From Methylovorus mays (GTDB taxonomy: Bacteria > Pseudomonadota > Gammaproteobacteria > Burkholderiales > Methylophilaceae): a stretch of DNA of 64,000 bases. The stretch's first letter is position 1. Each line of letters starts with the position of its first letter. The stretch spans positions 434,001 to 498,000 of the forward strand of contig NZ_JAJAVG010000004.1 of the NCBI RefSeq assembly GCF_020531915.1, given 5' to 3'. Under the pieces are notes generated by a model. The model did no database searches, was not told the DNA's origin, and saw only the letters and a list, made by a program, of their open reading frames with translations. A program made the translations under genes and the position numbers. This document shows positions 36,026-45,181 of this stretch, one piece after another.

Positions 36026-37483
36026 ATGTCGCCCCTTGCACGATCCGGTTTCACCGCCTCGCCATACGCTGCACTGCCTATCTGCCTAAGTCTGATCACC
36101 TTCACAAGCGCCCTGCCCGTACAGGCCGAGAGTTCCCTATGGTACAAAGATGGCAATCCGCTTGATGTGACTGTTCCTGCCGCGATTCCCAACGGCTATG
36201 TGGGCAATACCGCGTGCGCTGCACCTAATCTGCAAAATGCACTCACCCTGGGCGAGGTTGCGGATGCGGCACTCTGCAACAATCCGCAAACCCGTGAAGC
36301 CTGGGCCAATGCCCGCGTGCAGGCAGCCCAGGTCGGCATTGCCCGCTCGGCTTATCTGCCCAGCGTTACAGATACCGTAGGCACCAATATCAACGTGACC
36401 AGTCCGGAACTGGCCACACGCAACAACGCCTACAGCAATCTGAGCAACAGCATTGTGGCGTCTTACCTGCTGTATGACTTTGGCAATCGCGATGCCGCCC
36501 TGGAAAGCGCGCGTCAGCTACTACAAGCAGCCAGCGCGACCCAGGATGTCACCGTGCAGACGCTCTTGTTATCTGCCGTGCAGGCCTATTATCAGGTGCA
36601 AGCCAATATTGCCGCGCTGGATGCCAGTCGCGAAGCCGAGCGTGCCAGCGAAGAGAGCTTCAAAGCCGCAGATGCGCGCTACAAAGCCGGTGTTGCCACC
36701 CCCGCCGATAAACTGCAGGCGCAGACCGCGTATGCCCAGGCCACGCTCTCCCGCATTACCGCCGAAGGCAACTTGAAAACCGCCTATGGCACGCTGGCCA
36801 ATGTCATGGGAATACAGGCTAACCAGCCCCTTCGGCTGGTTAGCAATAGCAACTACTCCACCCTGCAGCCAGTGAGTGATGATATTGACGCCTTGATCGA
36901 GCAAGCCCGCAATCGCCGTCCCGACCTAATGGCGAGCGAGGCGCAGGTAAAAGCGGCGCAAGCCAGCATTGATGCGTCAAAAGCAGCCGCCAAGCCTACG
37001 GTTTCGATTGCCATGAGCAATAGCCAGCAGGACGGCAGCAGCCTCACTTCTGCCAATACCTCAACGTTAGGCCTCACGGTTTCTATTCCGTTGTTCAGCG
37101 GTTATGCCCCGACGTATCGCATACGCTCCGCCGAAGCCACGCGCGAAGTGCGGGCAGCCCAGCGTGACCGTATCCGCCTGCAAATATCGCTGGATGTGTG
37201 GAATGCCTACCAGAATCTGCGCACCGCCAATGAATCGGTGATTGCTGCGCAAGTGCTGGTGCAAAGCGCCGAAGAATCATCCCGCGTCGCCCTCGGTCGC
37301 TACAAGGCGGGTGTGGGCAACATCATCGACACACTGAATGCCCAGAGCGCACTAGCATCAGCCAAGCAGCAATTGATACAGGCCTATCTGAATGGCAATG
37401 TGGCACGGGCAACGCTGGCGCAAGCCGTCGGCGTGTTGGACAACGCCATGATCCAGACCTTGCCAGACCAGAACAATCCATAA
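36026..37483 (+). CDS. TolC-family outer-membrane efflux channel
   Basis: A 485-residue outer-membrane factor. The signal peptide ends near VQA|ES. Two OEP repeats are present (about 80-270 and 285-475), each with the long alpha-helical hairpin (KAADARYKAGVATPADKLQAQ; RVALGRYKAGVGNIIDTLNAQ). The repeated RYKAGV motif marks the duplicated structure. The ATG at 36026 is chosen because the upstream open frame from the TTG at 35945 is not a signal peptide. It heads a tolC-macA-macB operon and would provide the exit duct for it. Gap to macA is 37 bases. Confidence 0.92.
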   Translation: MSPLARSGFTASPYAALPICLSLITFTSALPVQAESSLWYKDGNPLDVTVPAAIPNGYVGNTACAAPNLQNALTLGEVADAALCNNPQTREAWANARVQAAQVGIARSAYLPSVTDTVGTNINVTSPELATRNNAYSNLSNSIVASYLLYDFGNRDAALESARQLLQAASATQDVTVQTLLLSAVQAYYQVQANIAALDASREAERASEESFKAADARYKAGVATPADKLQAQTAYAQATLSRITAEGNLKTAYGTLANVMGIQANQPLRLVSNSNYSTLQPVSDDIDALIEQARNRRPDLMASEAQVKAAQASIDASKAAAKPTVSIAMSNSQQDGSSLTSANTSTLGLTVSIPLFSGYAPTYRIRSAEATREVRAAQRDRIRLQISLDVWNAYQNLRTANESVIAAQVLVQSAEESSRVALGRYKAGVGNIIDTLNAQSALASAKQQLIQAYLNGNVARATLAQAVGVLDNAMIQTLPDQNNP

Positions 37484-37520
37484 CCAACCTTATGCATGCA
37501 TTTATGCTGAAAGCACGCTC

Positions 37521-38756
37521 ATGAGTACTTCCTTCAAAAAAATCGGACTTAGCCTGGTACTGCTTGCGGTAGCAGGTGGCGGCTACTATTTTTATGACAA
37601 AAGCCATCAACCCAAACCCGATGAGCTTTATCGCTTCAAGGAAGTAACCCAGGGCGATGTGGAGCAATCCGTCTCCGCCAATGGCACCCTGAATCCCGTC
37701 ACGCTGGTGAACGTCGGTACGCAGGTGTCAGGTCGTATCAGCAAGCTGTATGTGGATTTCAATGACAAGGTAGAAAAAGGCCAGATATTGCTGGAGCTGG
37801 ACGATGCGCTGTTCTCCGCCCAGATTGCACAATCAGAAGGCAATGTCCGCAATGCCCAGGCATCGCTTGAGCTCGCCAAGGCGAATGAAGCCCGCATACG
37901 TTCGCTATTCCAGCAGGAGTATGTATCCCGCCAAGAACTCGATCAGGCCGTGCAGGCCCTGAAGTCCGCCCAGGCTAACCTGTACACCATTCAGGCACAA
38001 TTGCGGCGCGATCAGACCAATCTCGGCTATTCCATCATCCGCTCCCCCGTTTCCGGGGTGGTGGTGGATCGCGCTGTCGACGTCGGCCAAACCGTCGCCG
38101 CCAGCCTGCAAACCCCCACCCTGATCACGATTGCCCAGGACCTGTCCAAGATGCAGATCAACACCAGCTTTGCCGAGGCGGACATAGGCAACATCAAGGA
38201 AGGTCAGGCCGCGAAGTTTGCGGTGGATGCTTTTCCTAATCGCAATTTTGAAGGGGTGGTCAAACAATTGCGCCTGAACCCGACGACAACTTCCAACGTG
38301 GTCACCTACAACGTGGTCATCTCCGTGGACAATCCTGATCAAACTCTGCTCCCAGGCATGACCGCTTACGTCAATATCGGCGTCGCCAAGCACGACAATG
38401 TCATGCTCGTACCGAATGCCGCCTTGCGCTACAAGCCTAAGCTTGATGATGACGATACCAGCAACATGCCCCCGAATGGCGCAAGGCCCGATGGCGGCAA
38501 AGGCCCTGGCGAGCGCAATCATCGCGGTGGACCAGATGGCAAGAAGCCGCGCGGCGACATGGCCAAAGGCAAGGTATATGTACTGAAGGGAGACAAACCG
38601 GAGGCTGTCAATGTCCTGCTCGGCATCACCGATGGTAAGCTGACCGAAATCCGGAGCCGTCACCTGAAACCCGGCGACAAAATCATTGTGGGCGATCTGC
38701 AAGGTCAGAACAATCCACAACAAAATGCGCCCGGCCCCAAGATGCGGATGTTCTAG
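37521..38756 (+). CDS. macA: MacA-like periplasmic adaptor (membrane fusion protein)
   Basis: A 411-residue adaptor anchored by an N-terminal hydrophobic segment (residues ~8-25). Lipoyl-like halves flank a helical hairpin: VNVGTQVSGRISKLYVDFNDKVEKGQILLELD, then ~95-160 coiled coil, then IRSPVSGVVVDRAVDVGQTVA. Beta-barrel and membrane-proximal domains follow. An unusual hydrophilic, Asp/Gly/Pro/Lys-rich insert covers residues ~307-350 (KLDDDDTSNMPPNGARPDGG and beyond), apparently disordered, in the membrane-proximal domain. It bridges the TolC-type channel and the MacB-type transporter encoded on either side. The stop lies two bases before the ATPase gene. Confidence 0.93.
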   Translation: MSTSFKKIGLSLVLLAVAGGGYYFYDKSHQPKPDELYRFKEVTQGDVEQSVSANGTLNPVTLVNVGTQVSGRISKLYVDFNDKVEKGQILLELDDALFSAQIAQSEGNVRNAQASLELAKANEARIRSLFQQEYVSRQELDQAVQALKSAQANLYTIQAQLRRDQTNLGYSIIRSPVSGVVVDRAVDVGQTVAASLQTPTLITIAQDLSKMQINTSFAEADIGNIKEGQAAKFAVDAFPNRNFEGVVKQLRLNPTTTSNVVTYNVVISVDNPDQTLLPGMTAYVNIGVAKHDNVMLVPNAALRYKPKLDDDDTSNMPPNGARPDGGKGPGERNHRGGPDGKKPRGDMAKGKVYVLKGDKPEAVNVLLGITDGKLTEIRSRHLKPGDKIIVGDLQGQNNPQQNAPGPKMRMF

Positions 38757-38758
38757 CC

Positions 38759-39478
38759 ATGCCTGGCCATGTGATCGAGGTAAAAAACCTCTACAAGGAT
38801 TACCAGACCGCCGCCGGAAAATTCCCGGTGCTGAAGGAGGTCAACCTGGAAATAGATGCGGGTGACTTTGTGGCCATCATGGGGCCCTCAGGCTCCGGCA
38901 AATCCACCTTCATGAATATCCTGGGCTGCCTGGATCAACCCAGCAGCGGCGAGTATATGTTGAACGACCAACCGGTTGCGCGTCTGCAGGGTGATCGCTT
39001 GGCTAAAGTCCGCAACCATACGATTGGTTTTGTTTTCCAGGGCTTCAACCTGCTGGCGCGCTCCAGCCTGTTGGACAATGTCGCCCTACCCCTGGTCTAT
39101 GCCGGGATAGACAAAACCGAACGTCATGCCCGCGCACGGCTATTGCTTGAAAAAGTCGGCCTGGCGAATCATGTGAACTCGCACCCCAACCAGATTTCCG
39201 GCGGGCAACAGCAACGTGTTGCCATCGCACGCGCCCTCATCAATCGTCCCAGCCTGATCCTGGCTGACGAGCCGACTGGCAATCTCGACAGCAAAACCAG
39301 TGAAGAAATCATGACCTTGTTTGGCGAGCTCAACCGCGAAGGCATCACGATAGTGCTGGTCACCCATGAATCCGATATTGCCGAGCATGCCAGCCGTCAG
39401 GTGCGCTTTCTGGATGGGCGAATTGTGGAAGACACCCGAACATCGCCTATCGCCGTGAAAGGAGCGCCTCATGTTTAG
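38759..39478 (+). CDS. macB: MacB-type ABC transporter ATPase subunit
   Basis: A 239-residue nucleotide-binding subunit. Walker [10 protein letters not shown] (~42-50), Q-loop FVFQGFNLL, signature ISGGQQQR, Walker [15 protein letters not shown]-loop VTHESD. This sequence pattern is the LolD/MacB/FtsE branch. In E. coli MacB the ATPase and permease are one polypeptide; here they are separate genes overlapping by eight bases. Together with the adaptor and TolC-like channel this forms a tripartite exporter for a peptide, lipopeptide, siderophore or macrolide-like substrate. The substrate is unknown. Confidence 0.94.
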   Translation: MPGHVIEVKNLYKDYQTAAGKFPVLKEVNLEIDAGDFVAIMGPSGSGKSTFMNILGCLDQPSSGEYMLNDQPVARLQGDRLAKVRNHTIGFVFQGFNLLARSSLLDNVALPLVYAGIDKTERHARARLLLEKVGLANHVNSHPNQISGGQQQRVAIARALINRPSLILADEPTGNLDSKTSEEIMTLFGELNREGITIVLVTHESDIAEHASRQVRFLDGRIVEDTRTSPIAVKGAPHV

Positions 39479-40691
39479 CGCCATGCTGGGAGAAGCCTGG
39501 CATTCCATGGGGGCCAATCGCCTGCGCACCTTTCTTACCATGCTGGGCATGGTAATAGGCGTCGGTGCCGTGGTACTCATGATGGCGATTGGCCAGGGGG
39601 CGGAACAAGCTGTCAAAAAATCCATACAATCCATGGGCAGCAATCTGTTTATCGTGTTGGCTGGACCACCCAACATGGGCGGCGCCCGCTCCGCCACCGG
39701 CAATGCCCCCTCGCTAAACGTCAAGGATGCCACCGCCATGGAAGATCTGGAAGGCGTGAGCAATGTGGCCCCGATCAACATGGGCAGCGCCCAGGTGATT
39801 TACGCCGGGAACAACTGGAACACCAGTATCATCGGTACCACGCCCAGCTATCTGGATGTGCGCTCATGGAACCTGAGCGACGGCTATGTATTTTCAGACT
39901 CCGATATCCGGTCAGCAACCCGCGTCGCGCTTATCGGCAAAACCGTGGTGCAGAATCTGTTTGGTGATGACGATCCGATCGGCAAAACCATCCGCATCAA
40001 GGATAGCCCTTTTATTATTCTGGGCGTGCTGGATAACAAGGGGCAAAGCCTGGATGGCCGTGACCAGGATGACACCATCATCATCCCGCTTACCACCTCG
40101 CAAAGACGCGTCTTTGGCGCCCAATTTTCGGGAAGTGTACGCCAGATCATCGTGCAGGCAGACTCGGACAAAGTCATGCCCATGGTGGAAGACAGCCTCA
40201 ATAGCCTGCTGCGTCAGCGGCATCGCATACGCGAAGGCATGGATAACGACTTTTCCGTGCGCAACCTCACGGCCCTGGCCAACTCCGCTGCTGAAACCAC
40301 CAAAACCATGTCATTGCTGCTTGGGGCCATTGCCTCGGTATCATTGCTGGTGGGCGGCATCGGCATCATGAACATCATGCTGGTATCTGTCACCGAACGT
40401 ACGCGCGAAATCGGCATACGCATGGCAATAGGTGCACGCGAACGCGATATCCTGATGCAGTTTTTGCTGGAAGCCATCGTCATTTCCATTGTCGGCTGCC
40501 TGATTGGCATTGGCATTGGTGTTGGTGGCGCATTACTGGTAAGTCACCTTACCGCAGCCTCAATTGTCATCTCAAGCCAGTCCATCCTGACGGCGTTCAT
40601 CGTCGCTGCCAGCGTTGGTGTCTTTTTCGGATTCTACCCCGCGCAAAAAGCGGCGCAGCTGAACCCGATCGAAGCATTGCGCTTTCAGTAA
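39471..40691 (+). CDS. MacB-type ABC transporter permease subunit
   Basis: A 406-residue permease of the MacB/FtsX type. The N-terminal transmembrane helix (NRLRTFLTMLGMVIGVGAVV) is followed by a large periplasmic MacB_PCD domain (~45-250) and three C-terminal helices (LLLGAIASVSLLVGGIGIMNIMLVSV, then EAIVISIVGCLIGIGIGVGGALL and the last segment). The coupling motif VTERTREIGIRMAIGAR is intact, as is the tail KAAQLNPIEALRFQ. It works as a mechanotransducing exporter with the ATPase and adaptor. It is the last gene of the operon. Confidence 0.93.
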   Translation: MFSAMLGEAWHSMGANRLRTFLTMLGMVIGVGAVVLMMAIGQGAEQAVKKSIQSMGSNLFIVLAGPPNMGGARSATGNAPSLNVKDATAMEDLEGVSNVAPINMGSAQVIYAGNNWNTSIIGTTPSYLDVRSWNLSDGYVFSDSDIRSATRVALIGKTVVQNLFGDDDPIGKTIRIKDSPFIILGVLDNKGQSLDGRDQDDTIIIPLTTSQRRVFGAQFSGSVRQIIVQADSDKVMPMVEDSLNSLLRQRHRIREGMDNDFSVRNLTALANSAAETTKTMSLLLGAIASVSLLVGGIGIMNIMLVSVTERTREIGIRMAIGARERDILMQFLLEAIVISIVGCLIGIGIGVGGALLVSHLTAASIVISSQSILTAFIVAASVGVFFGFYPAQKAAQLNPIEALRFQ

Positions 40692-40725
40692 TCCGCTTTT
40701 TCACCGACGTTCGCTGCATTTCACC

Positions 40726-40753
40726 GGCCTTGCATGGCATCCCATGCAAGGCC
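40726..40753 (+). terminator. Hairpin after the macAB operon
   Basis: Perfect 12-bp arms GGCCTTGCATGG (40726-40737) and CCATGCAAGGCC (40742-40753) with a 4-nt loop CATC. No T-run follows. It is a strong RNA hairpin 35 bases past the operon. Confidence 0.6.
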
Positions 40754-40943
40754 CACCAGGCATTTTCTGCCGACGGCATTTGTATTAACTGCGCACACCC
40801 CATCCAAATTTATACAGGTTAGTATTTTCAATGACTTAGGATAAGCCTCGCAAGCTATTGATCGGAATGCTTTCTTTCTCCAATCAGTTAGGCGTATAGT
40901 GCAACGCACGGGTATTCCCATCAACTGCGCAGGAGGATTCAAG

Positions 40944-41534
40944 ATGCATCCGCTGACGTTATTCAAGTTGTTTTTCACCCCCGTGGCTGGCTGGCAATCC
41001 TTGCTTCAAGGCCAACCATCCATACACCGCCTCTACCTGTTACACGTCATTCCGTTTTCCCTGATTCCCGCGGCCATGCTCTACATTGCGGGCTCCGCCC
41101 ACAGCTTTGCCTTTCTCGAACTCATGCCTGGCAACAAACTGCTACTGGTGTCGATTGCCTTTTTCATTGTGCAACTCGTGGTGGTGCCCATCATGGCAAG
41201 CATTGTGCGACAACTGGCAGAAGTCGCTGACATCCATCCCACCTATCGCGAAAGTTTCATCCTGGCCGCAGTTGCACCGACGCCGCTGTGGATGGCGCCC
41301 ATCTTTTTGCTGGTTCCGGACATTTACGTCAACCTTGCAATTGCCACCCTGGCGATGATGGCGTCTGCCGGATTTATTTATTTTGGCATTCCCACCATTT
41401 TCAACATCCGCGACAGCGGACAGTCGGCACTGTTTTTCGGTGCCGTCTTCATGGCAGGCGTGATTGCATGGGGCTTTCTCATGATTTGCACGCTGGTGGT
41501 CTGGGGCAGTATCCAGAATCTGCTGGTCAATTAA
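40944..41534 (+). CDS. Yip1-family integral membrane protein
   Basis: A 196-residue membrane protein with about five hydrophobic segments. It opens MHPLTLFKLFFTPVAGWQSLL, the short amphipathic lead typical of bacterial Yip1 proteins, and has a conserved central RESFILAAVAPTPLWMAPIF. Function in bacteria is unknown. An excellent ribosome-binding site (AGGAGGA) precedes the ATG at 40944, which decides against the longer frame from 40899. It stands upstream of the cox locus but is separated from it by 222 bases. Confidence 0.82.
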   Translation: MHPLTLFKLFFTPVAGWQSLLQGQPSIHRLYLLHVIPFSLIPAAMLYIAGSAHSFAFLELMPGNKLLLVSIAFFIVQLVVVPIMASIVRQLAEVADIHPTYRESFILAAVAPTPLWMAPIFLLVPDIYVNLAIATLAMMASAGFIYFGIPTIFNIRDSGQSALFFGAVFMAGVIAWGFLMICTLVVWGSIQNLLVN

Positions 41535-41756
41535 TCCCGGACTTTTCCAGAGTTGACCCAAGCCATTTTTACACCAGGGCTACGCAAGCAAGAATTTTTT
41601 ATGTAGACTCGCCCTCATTCGCATTCAAAAGTCTCACTTGAATACGGATCAGGCAAGTCAATCAAGGTTATACGTTTTACAAGTTTCAAGATCGTCCAAG
41701 TAGTCTTCGCATCAAAAACCGTTCGTCAGAAACGGGGCAATTTGAGGAGAAGCAAG

Positions 41757-42221
41757 ATGGCATCGAACTTTGTAGAAGTAAGCTTTATTGCACGTCCCAA
41801 CTGCGCCTTGTCCCTCAAGGGCAAGTTCAGCGTTGTTGCGTCCATCGCTCTCCTCTCCCTCGTTATCGCACTTGTATTCACCATGGCTGGTGCATGGCTG
41901 GTATTGCCCTTTGCCGGGCTGGAACTGATCGCTGTCGCCTATGCGTTCCATTTCATCCATCGCCATGCGCAAGACTATGAATCGATTGTGATCAACGAAA
42001 CCCACCTTGCGATTGAAAAACACGACATCCACACGCATCACCAGATCGTCATGCAGCGTTACTGGACGCAGGTCCAGCTACGCCGCCGGCCTTATGGCGA
42101 GCAGGCATTGTTTGTCAGATCGCATGGAAAGGAAATCGAGCTCGGGCGCCACTTCATGAACAATGAACAGCGCCTGCAACTCGCCCACCAACTACAGCAA
42201 GCCATTCAGCATGGCCGCTAA
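41757..42221 (+). CDS. DUF2244 membrane protein of the cox locus
   Basis: A 154-residue protein with two transmembrane helices (~22-65: SVVASIALLSLVIALVFTMAGAWLVLPFAGLELIAVAYAF) and a C-terminal cytoplasmic PH-like region (INETHLAIEKHD ... RPYGEQALFVRSHGKEIELGRHF). DUF2244 genes regularly precede cytochrome c oxidase operons in alpha- and betaproteobacteria; a biochemical role is not established. Ribosome-binding site GAGGAG precedes the ATG at 41757. ctaC follows within 17 bases, so it is probably the first gene of the oxidase operon. Confidence 0.88.
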   Translation: MASNFVEVSFIARPNCALSLKGKFSVVASIALLSLVIALVFTMAGAWLVLPFAGLELIAVAYAFHFIHRHAQDYESIVINETHLAIEKHDIHTHHQIVMQRYWTQVQLRRRPYGEQALFVRSHGKEIELGRHFMNNEQRLQLAHQLQQAIQHGR

Positions 42222-42237
42222 TCCAATGGGAGCAGGC

Positions 42238-43407
42238 ATGGCAAGGTTACGCATAACAAGAATCTGGCAATGTTTACTGGGCGCTCTTTTGCCCCTGACA
42301 GCACATGCGGACTACGCATGGAATTTTCCAAAACCTGTCACACCGATGGCGCTGGATACCCTGCAAGTGCACAACAAATTCATGATCATCGTCATGGTGA
42401 TCTTCGTTGTCGTGCTGGGAATCATGATCTATTCCATCGTCATGCATCGCAAAAGTCGTGATTACCAGCCCGCCGGCTTTACCGGCCCCAGTACCCGCTC
42501 TCAGCTCTTCTGGACGCTGGTGCCGTTCGCCATTCTGCTTTACATCGACTTCATCCTGATGGGGATTCCCGCGTTTCATAGCGTAGTCGCCATGGAGGAC
42601 ACCCGCACCGACGCCGACATGGTGATCAAGGTGACGGGGTCGCAGTGGCGCTGGCAATACGAATATCTGGACGGCCCAGCCAAAGGCATCAGCTTTGTCA
42701 GCAACATGACGACGCCGCAAGAGCAGATCAATAACCAGGCGGCGAAAAATCCCGAATACCTGCTTGAAGTAGACAATCCACTTGTGCTGCCAACCGACAA
42801 GAAAGTACGTGTCCTGCTCACCTCCAGCGATGTCATCCACAACTGGTGGATTCCGGCCTTTGGTGCAGCGCGTGATGCGATTCCCGGCTTTCTGCGCGAG
42901 ACCTGGGTCAAGATTGAGGAACCAGGCACCTTCCGTGGCCAGTGCAAGGAACTCTGTGGCAAGGGCCATGGCTTCATGCCTGCGGTCGTCATTGCCAAAA
43001 ACGAGCAGGATTTCAACGCCTGGGCCACCAGCAAAAAAGCCGAGCTGCAAGCCGCGGCTGCAGGCGCTGACAAGGAATGGACCAAGGAAGATCTGATTGC
43101 CAATGGCAAGGGCATCTACGATAAAAACTGCGCTGTTTGTCATCAGGTAGGCGGCCAGGGTTTGCCACCGGCCTTCCCCGCCCTGACTGGCAGCAAGATT
43201 GCCACCGGCCCGATTCTGGACAAGGACAACAAGATGGTCAAAGACGGGCATCTTGACCGGGTAATGAATGGCAAGGGCGTCATGCCGGCCTGGAAAGGGA
43301 TTCTCAACGATACCGAAATTGCTTCCGTGATTACCTATGAGCGCAATGCGCTGGGCAATAGTGTGGGCGATATGTTGCAGCCCGCGCAAGTAAAGGCAAT
43401 GCGTTAG
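42238..43407 (+). CDS. ctaC: Cytochrome c oxidase subunit II with fused cytochrome c domain
   Basis: A 389-residue subunit of a caa3-type oxidase. The signal peptide ends LTAHA|DY. Two transmembrane hairpin helices follow (~45-115). The cupredoxin domain has the CuA ligands in CKELCGKGHGFM, plus VIHNWWIPAFGA. The C-terminus (~280-389) is a cytochrome c domain with CAVCH heme binding and a probable axial Met in GVMPAW. The fused cytochrome c delivers electrons to CuA without a separate carrier. The ATG at 42238 is preferred (GGGAG five bases upstream); the frame also has ATG at 42226. Confidence 0.95.
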   Translation: MARLRITRIWQCLLGALLPLTAHADYAWNFPKPVTPMALDTLQVHNKFMIIVMVIFVVVLGIMIYSIVMHRKSRDYQPAGFTGPSTRSQLFWTLVPFAILLYIDFILMGIPAFHSVVAMEDTRTDADMVIKVTGSQWRWQYEYLDGPAKGISFVSNMTTPQEQINNQAAKNPEYLLEVDNPLVLPTDKKVRVLLTSSDVIHNWWIPAFGAARDAIPGFLRETWVKIEEPGTFRGQCKELCGKGHGFMPAVVIAKNEQDFNAWATSKKAELQAAAAGADKEWTKEDLIANGKGIYDKNCAVCHQVGGQGLPPAFPALTGSKIATGPILDKDNKMVKDGHLDRVMNGKGVMPAWKGILNDTEIASVITYERNALGNSVGDMLQPAQVKAMR

Positions 43408-43447
43408 CCATATTCCTTCTGCATCAAGGATTTAAAGGAGTTCGAAA

Positions 43448-45040
43448 ATGAGTTACAGCACCACAGTCGACCATGAAGAACATCACGATCATCCAAGCGG
43501 AATGCTGCGCTGGCTGACCACCACCAACCACAAAGACATAGGCACCATGTATCTCACCTTCTCGCTCATCATGTTCATGGTGGGTGGGGCGATGATCATG
43601 GCGGTACGCGCTGAACTGTTTCAGCCTGGTCTGCAGCTGATGCACCCCGAGTTTTACAACCAGCTGATCGGCGTGCATGCCCTGGTGATGATTTTTGCGG
43701 CACTCATGCCCGCGGCCACCGGCTTCGCCAACTGGATGCTGCCTTTGCAAATCGGTGCACCGGACATGGCCTTGCCGCGGCTCAACAACTGGGGTTTCTG
43801 GTTGCTGCCCCCCGCCGCCATTCTGCTTACGCTGCCCTTTACCCTGGCCTTGTTTGGCATCGGTGATGGCGCGATTGCCACGGGCTGGACCTTTTATGCA
43901 CCGCTCTCGGTACAAGGTGGCATAGGCGTGGATTTTGCGATTTTCGCCGTACACTTGCTGGGGATTTCGTCGGTGATGGGGTCGATCAACATCATCGTCA
44001 CCATCTTCAATATGCGCGCCCCTGGCATGACGCTGATGAAGCTGCCGCTGTTTGCCTGGGGCTGGCTGATCACCGCTTTCCTGCTCATCGCCACCATTCC
44101 TGTGCTGGCCGGGGCCGTCACCATGCTGCTGACCGACCGTCACTTCGGCACCCACTTCTTTGATGCCGCTGGCGGTGGCGATCCCATCCTGTTTCAGCAT
44201 CTGTTCTGGTTCTTTGGCCACCCTGAGGTGTATATCCTGCTGTTACCCGTATGGGGCTTTATTCCACAGATACTGTCCACCTTTGCCCGCAAGCCTATCT
44301 ATGGCTACAAAGCGCAGGTATATTCACTCTGTGCCATCGGCGTTCTTTCGGTGGTGGTATGGGCGCACCACTTCTTCACTGCCGGCATGCCAGTGCCTGC
44401 GCTGCTTTACTTCATGTACAGCACCATGGCGATTTCCCTGCCATTGGCGGTACTGTTTTACTGCTGGATTGCCACCATCTGGCGTGGATCCATGACCTTT
44501 GAAACGCCCATGCTGTTTGCCATCGGCTGGATCATCCTGTTTGGCATCGGTGGCCTCACCGGCCTGGTGCTGGCGGATGTGGCGGCGGATGCGCAATACC
44601 ACCATACGTATTTCGTGGTGGCGCATTTCCACTACACACTGTTTGCAGGCGGCATCATGGGCATCATGGCCGGCGTGTACTACTGGCTGCCGAAGATGAC
44701 CGGCCACATGTACAACGAAAAGCTGGGCAAGCTGCATTTCTGGCTGACCGCAATTTCGTTCAACCTTACTTTCATCCCGCAGTTTTTCCTGGGGTTGGCA
44801 GGCATGCCACGCCGCATTCCGGATTACGCCCTGCAGTTCTCGGAGTTCAACATGATCTCCTCGATTGCAGCGTTCACCCTGGGGCTCACGCAGTTGCTGT
44901 TCGTCTACAACATTGTGAGTTGCGTGCGCGGCGGCAAAAAAGCCACCGACAAGGTGTGGGAAGGCTCCAACGGCCTGGAGTGGACATTGCCCTCGCCCCC
45001 GCCTTATCACACTTTCAATGAACAACCGGTCATCCGCTAA
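43448..45040 (+). CDS. ctaD: Cytochrome c oxidase subunit I
   Basis: A 530-residue catalytic subunit of the aa3-type heme-copper oxidase with 12 transmembrane helices. Visible: the low-spin heme ligand in IGVHALVMIFAALMP, the CuB His-Tyr crosslink motif FWFFGHPEVYILLLPVWG, WAHHFFTAG with the CuB histidines, and the heme a/a3 ligands in HHTYFVVAHFHYTL. The K-channel tyrosine is in the HPEVY motif. It pumps protons while reducing O2 to water. It lies 40 bases after ctaC, with ribosome-binding site AAAGGAG. Confidence 0.98.
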   Translation: MSYSTTVDHEEHHDHPSGMLRWLTTTNHKDIGTMYLTFSLIMFMVGGAMIMAVRAELFQPGLQLMHPEFYNQLIGVHALVMIFAALMPAATGFANWMLPLQIGAPDMALPRLNNWGFWLLPPAAILLTLPFTLALFGIGDGAIATGWTFYAPLSVQGGIGVDFAIFAVHLLGISSVMGSINIIVTIFNMRAPGMTLMKLPLFAWGWLITAFLLIATIPVLAGAVTMLLTDRHFGTHFFDAAGGGDPILFQHLFWFFGHPEVYILLLPVWGFIPQILSTFARKPIYGYKAQVYSLCAIGVLSVVVWAHHFFTAGMPVPALLYFMYSTMAISLPLAVLFYCWIATIWRGSMTFETPMLFAIGWIILFGIGGLTGLVLADVAADAQYHHTYFVVAHFHYTLFAGGIMGIMAGVYYWLPKMTGHMYNEKLGKLHFWLTAISFNLTFIPQFFLGLAGMPRRIPDYALQFSEFNMISSIAAFTLGLTQLLFVYNIVSCVRGGKKATDKVWEGSNGLEWTLPSPPPYHTFNEQPVIR

Positions 45041-45043
45041 GCC

Positions 45044-45181
45044 ATGTCACTTATTCCCATGGCAGACGATATGAAAAACGCCCAGGACAAACGTCGCCGC
45101 AGCCGCATGATTGCGCTGCTACTGGCAGCCGTTGCCCTGTTCTGGTATGCCCTCGGCATGTGGATGCTATGGAAAAGATAA
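45044..45181 (+). CDS. Cytochrome oxidase small assembly protein (45 aa)
   Basis: A small gene of 45 codons. MSLIPMADDMKNAQDKRRRS is a basic N-terminus, followed by one transmembrane helix (~22-42: MIALLLAAVALFWYALGMWM) and a KR end. Tiny single-helix proteins in exactly this slot between ctaD and ctaG are annotated as cytochrome oxidase small assembly proteins in betaproteobacteria. It starts three bases after ctaD and its end overlaps the start of ctaG by 22 bases, so translation is coupled. Internal ATGs at 45059 and 45071 are alternative starts. Confidence 0.75.
   Translation: MSLIPMADDMKNAQDKRRRSRMIALLLAAVALFWYALGMWMLWKR

Noticed and set aside
36026-40691. TolC-MacA-MacB operon as the type I secretion system of the RTX protein
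   Set aside because: The ATPase/permease pair is MacB-type, not a HlyB-type fused exporter with a C39-like or RTX-specific domain, and it is 30 kb away.
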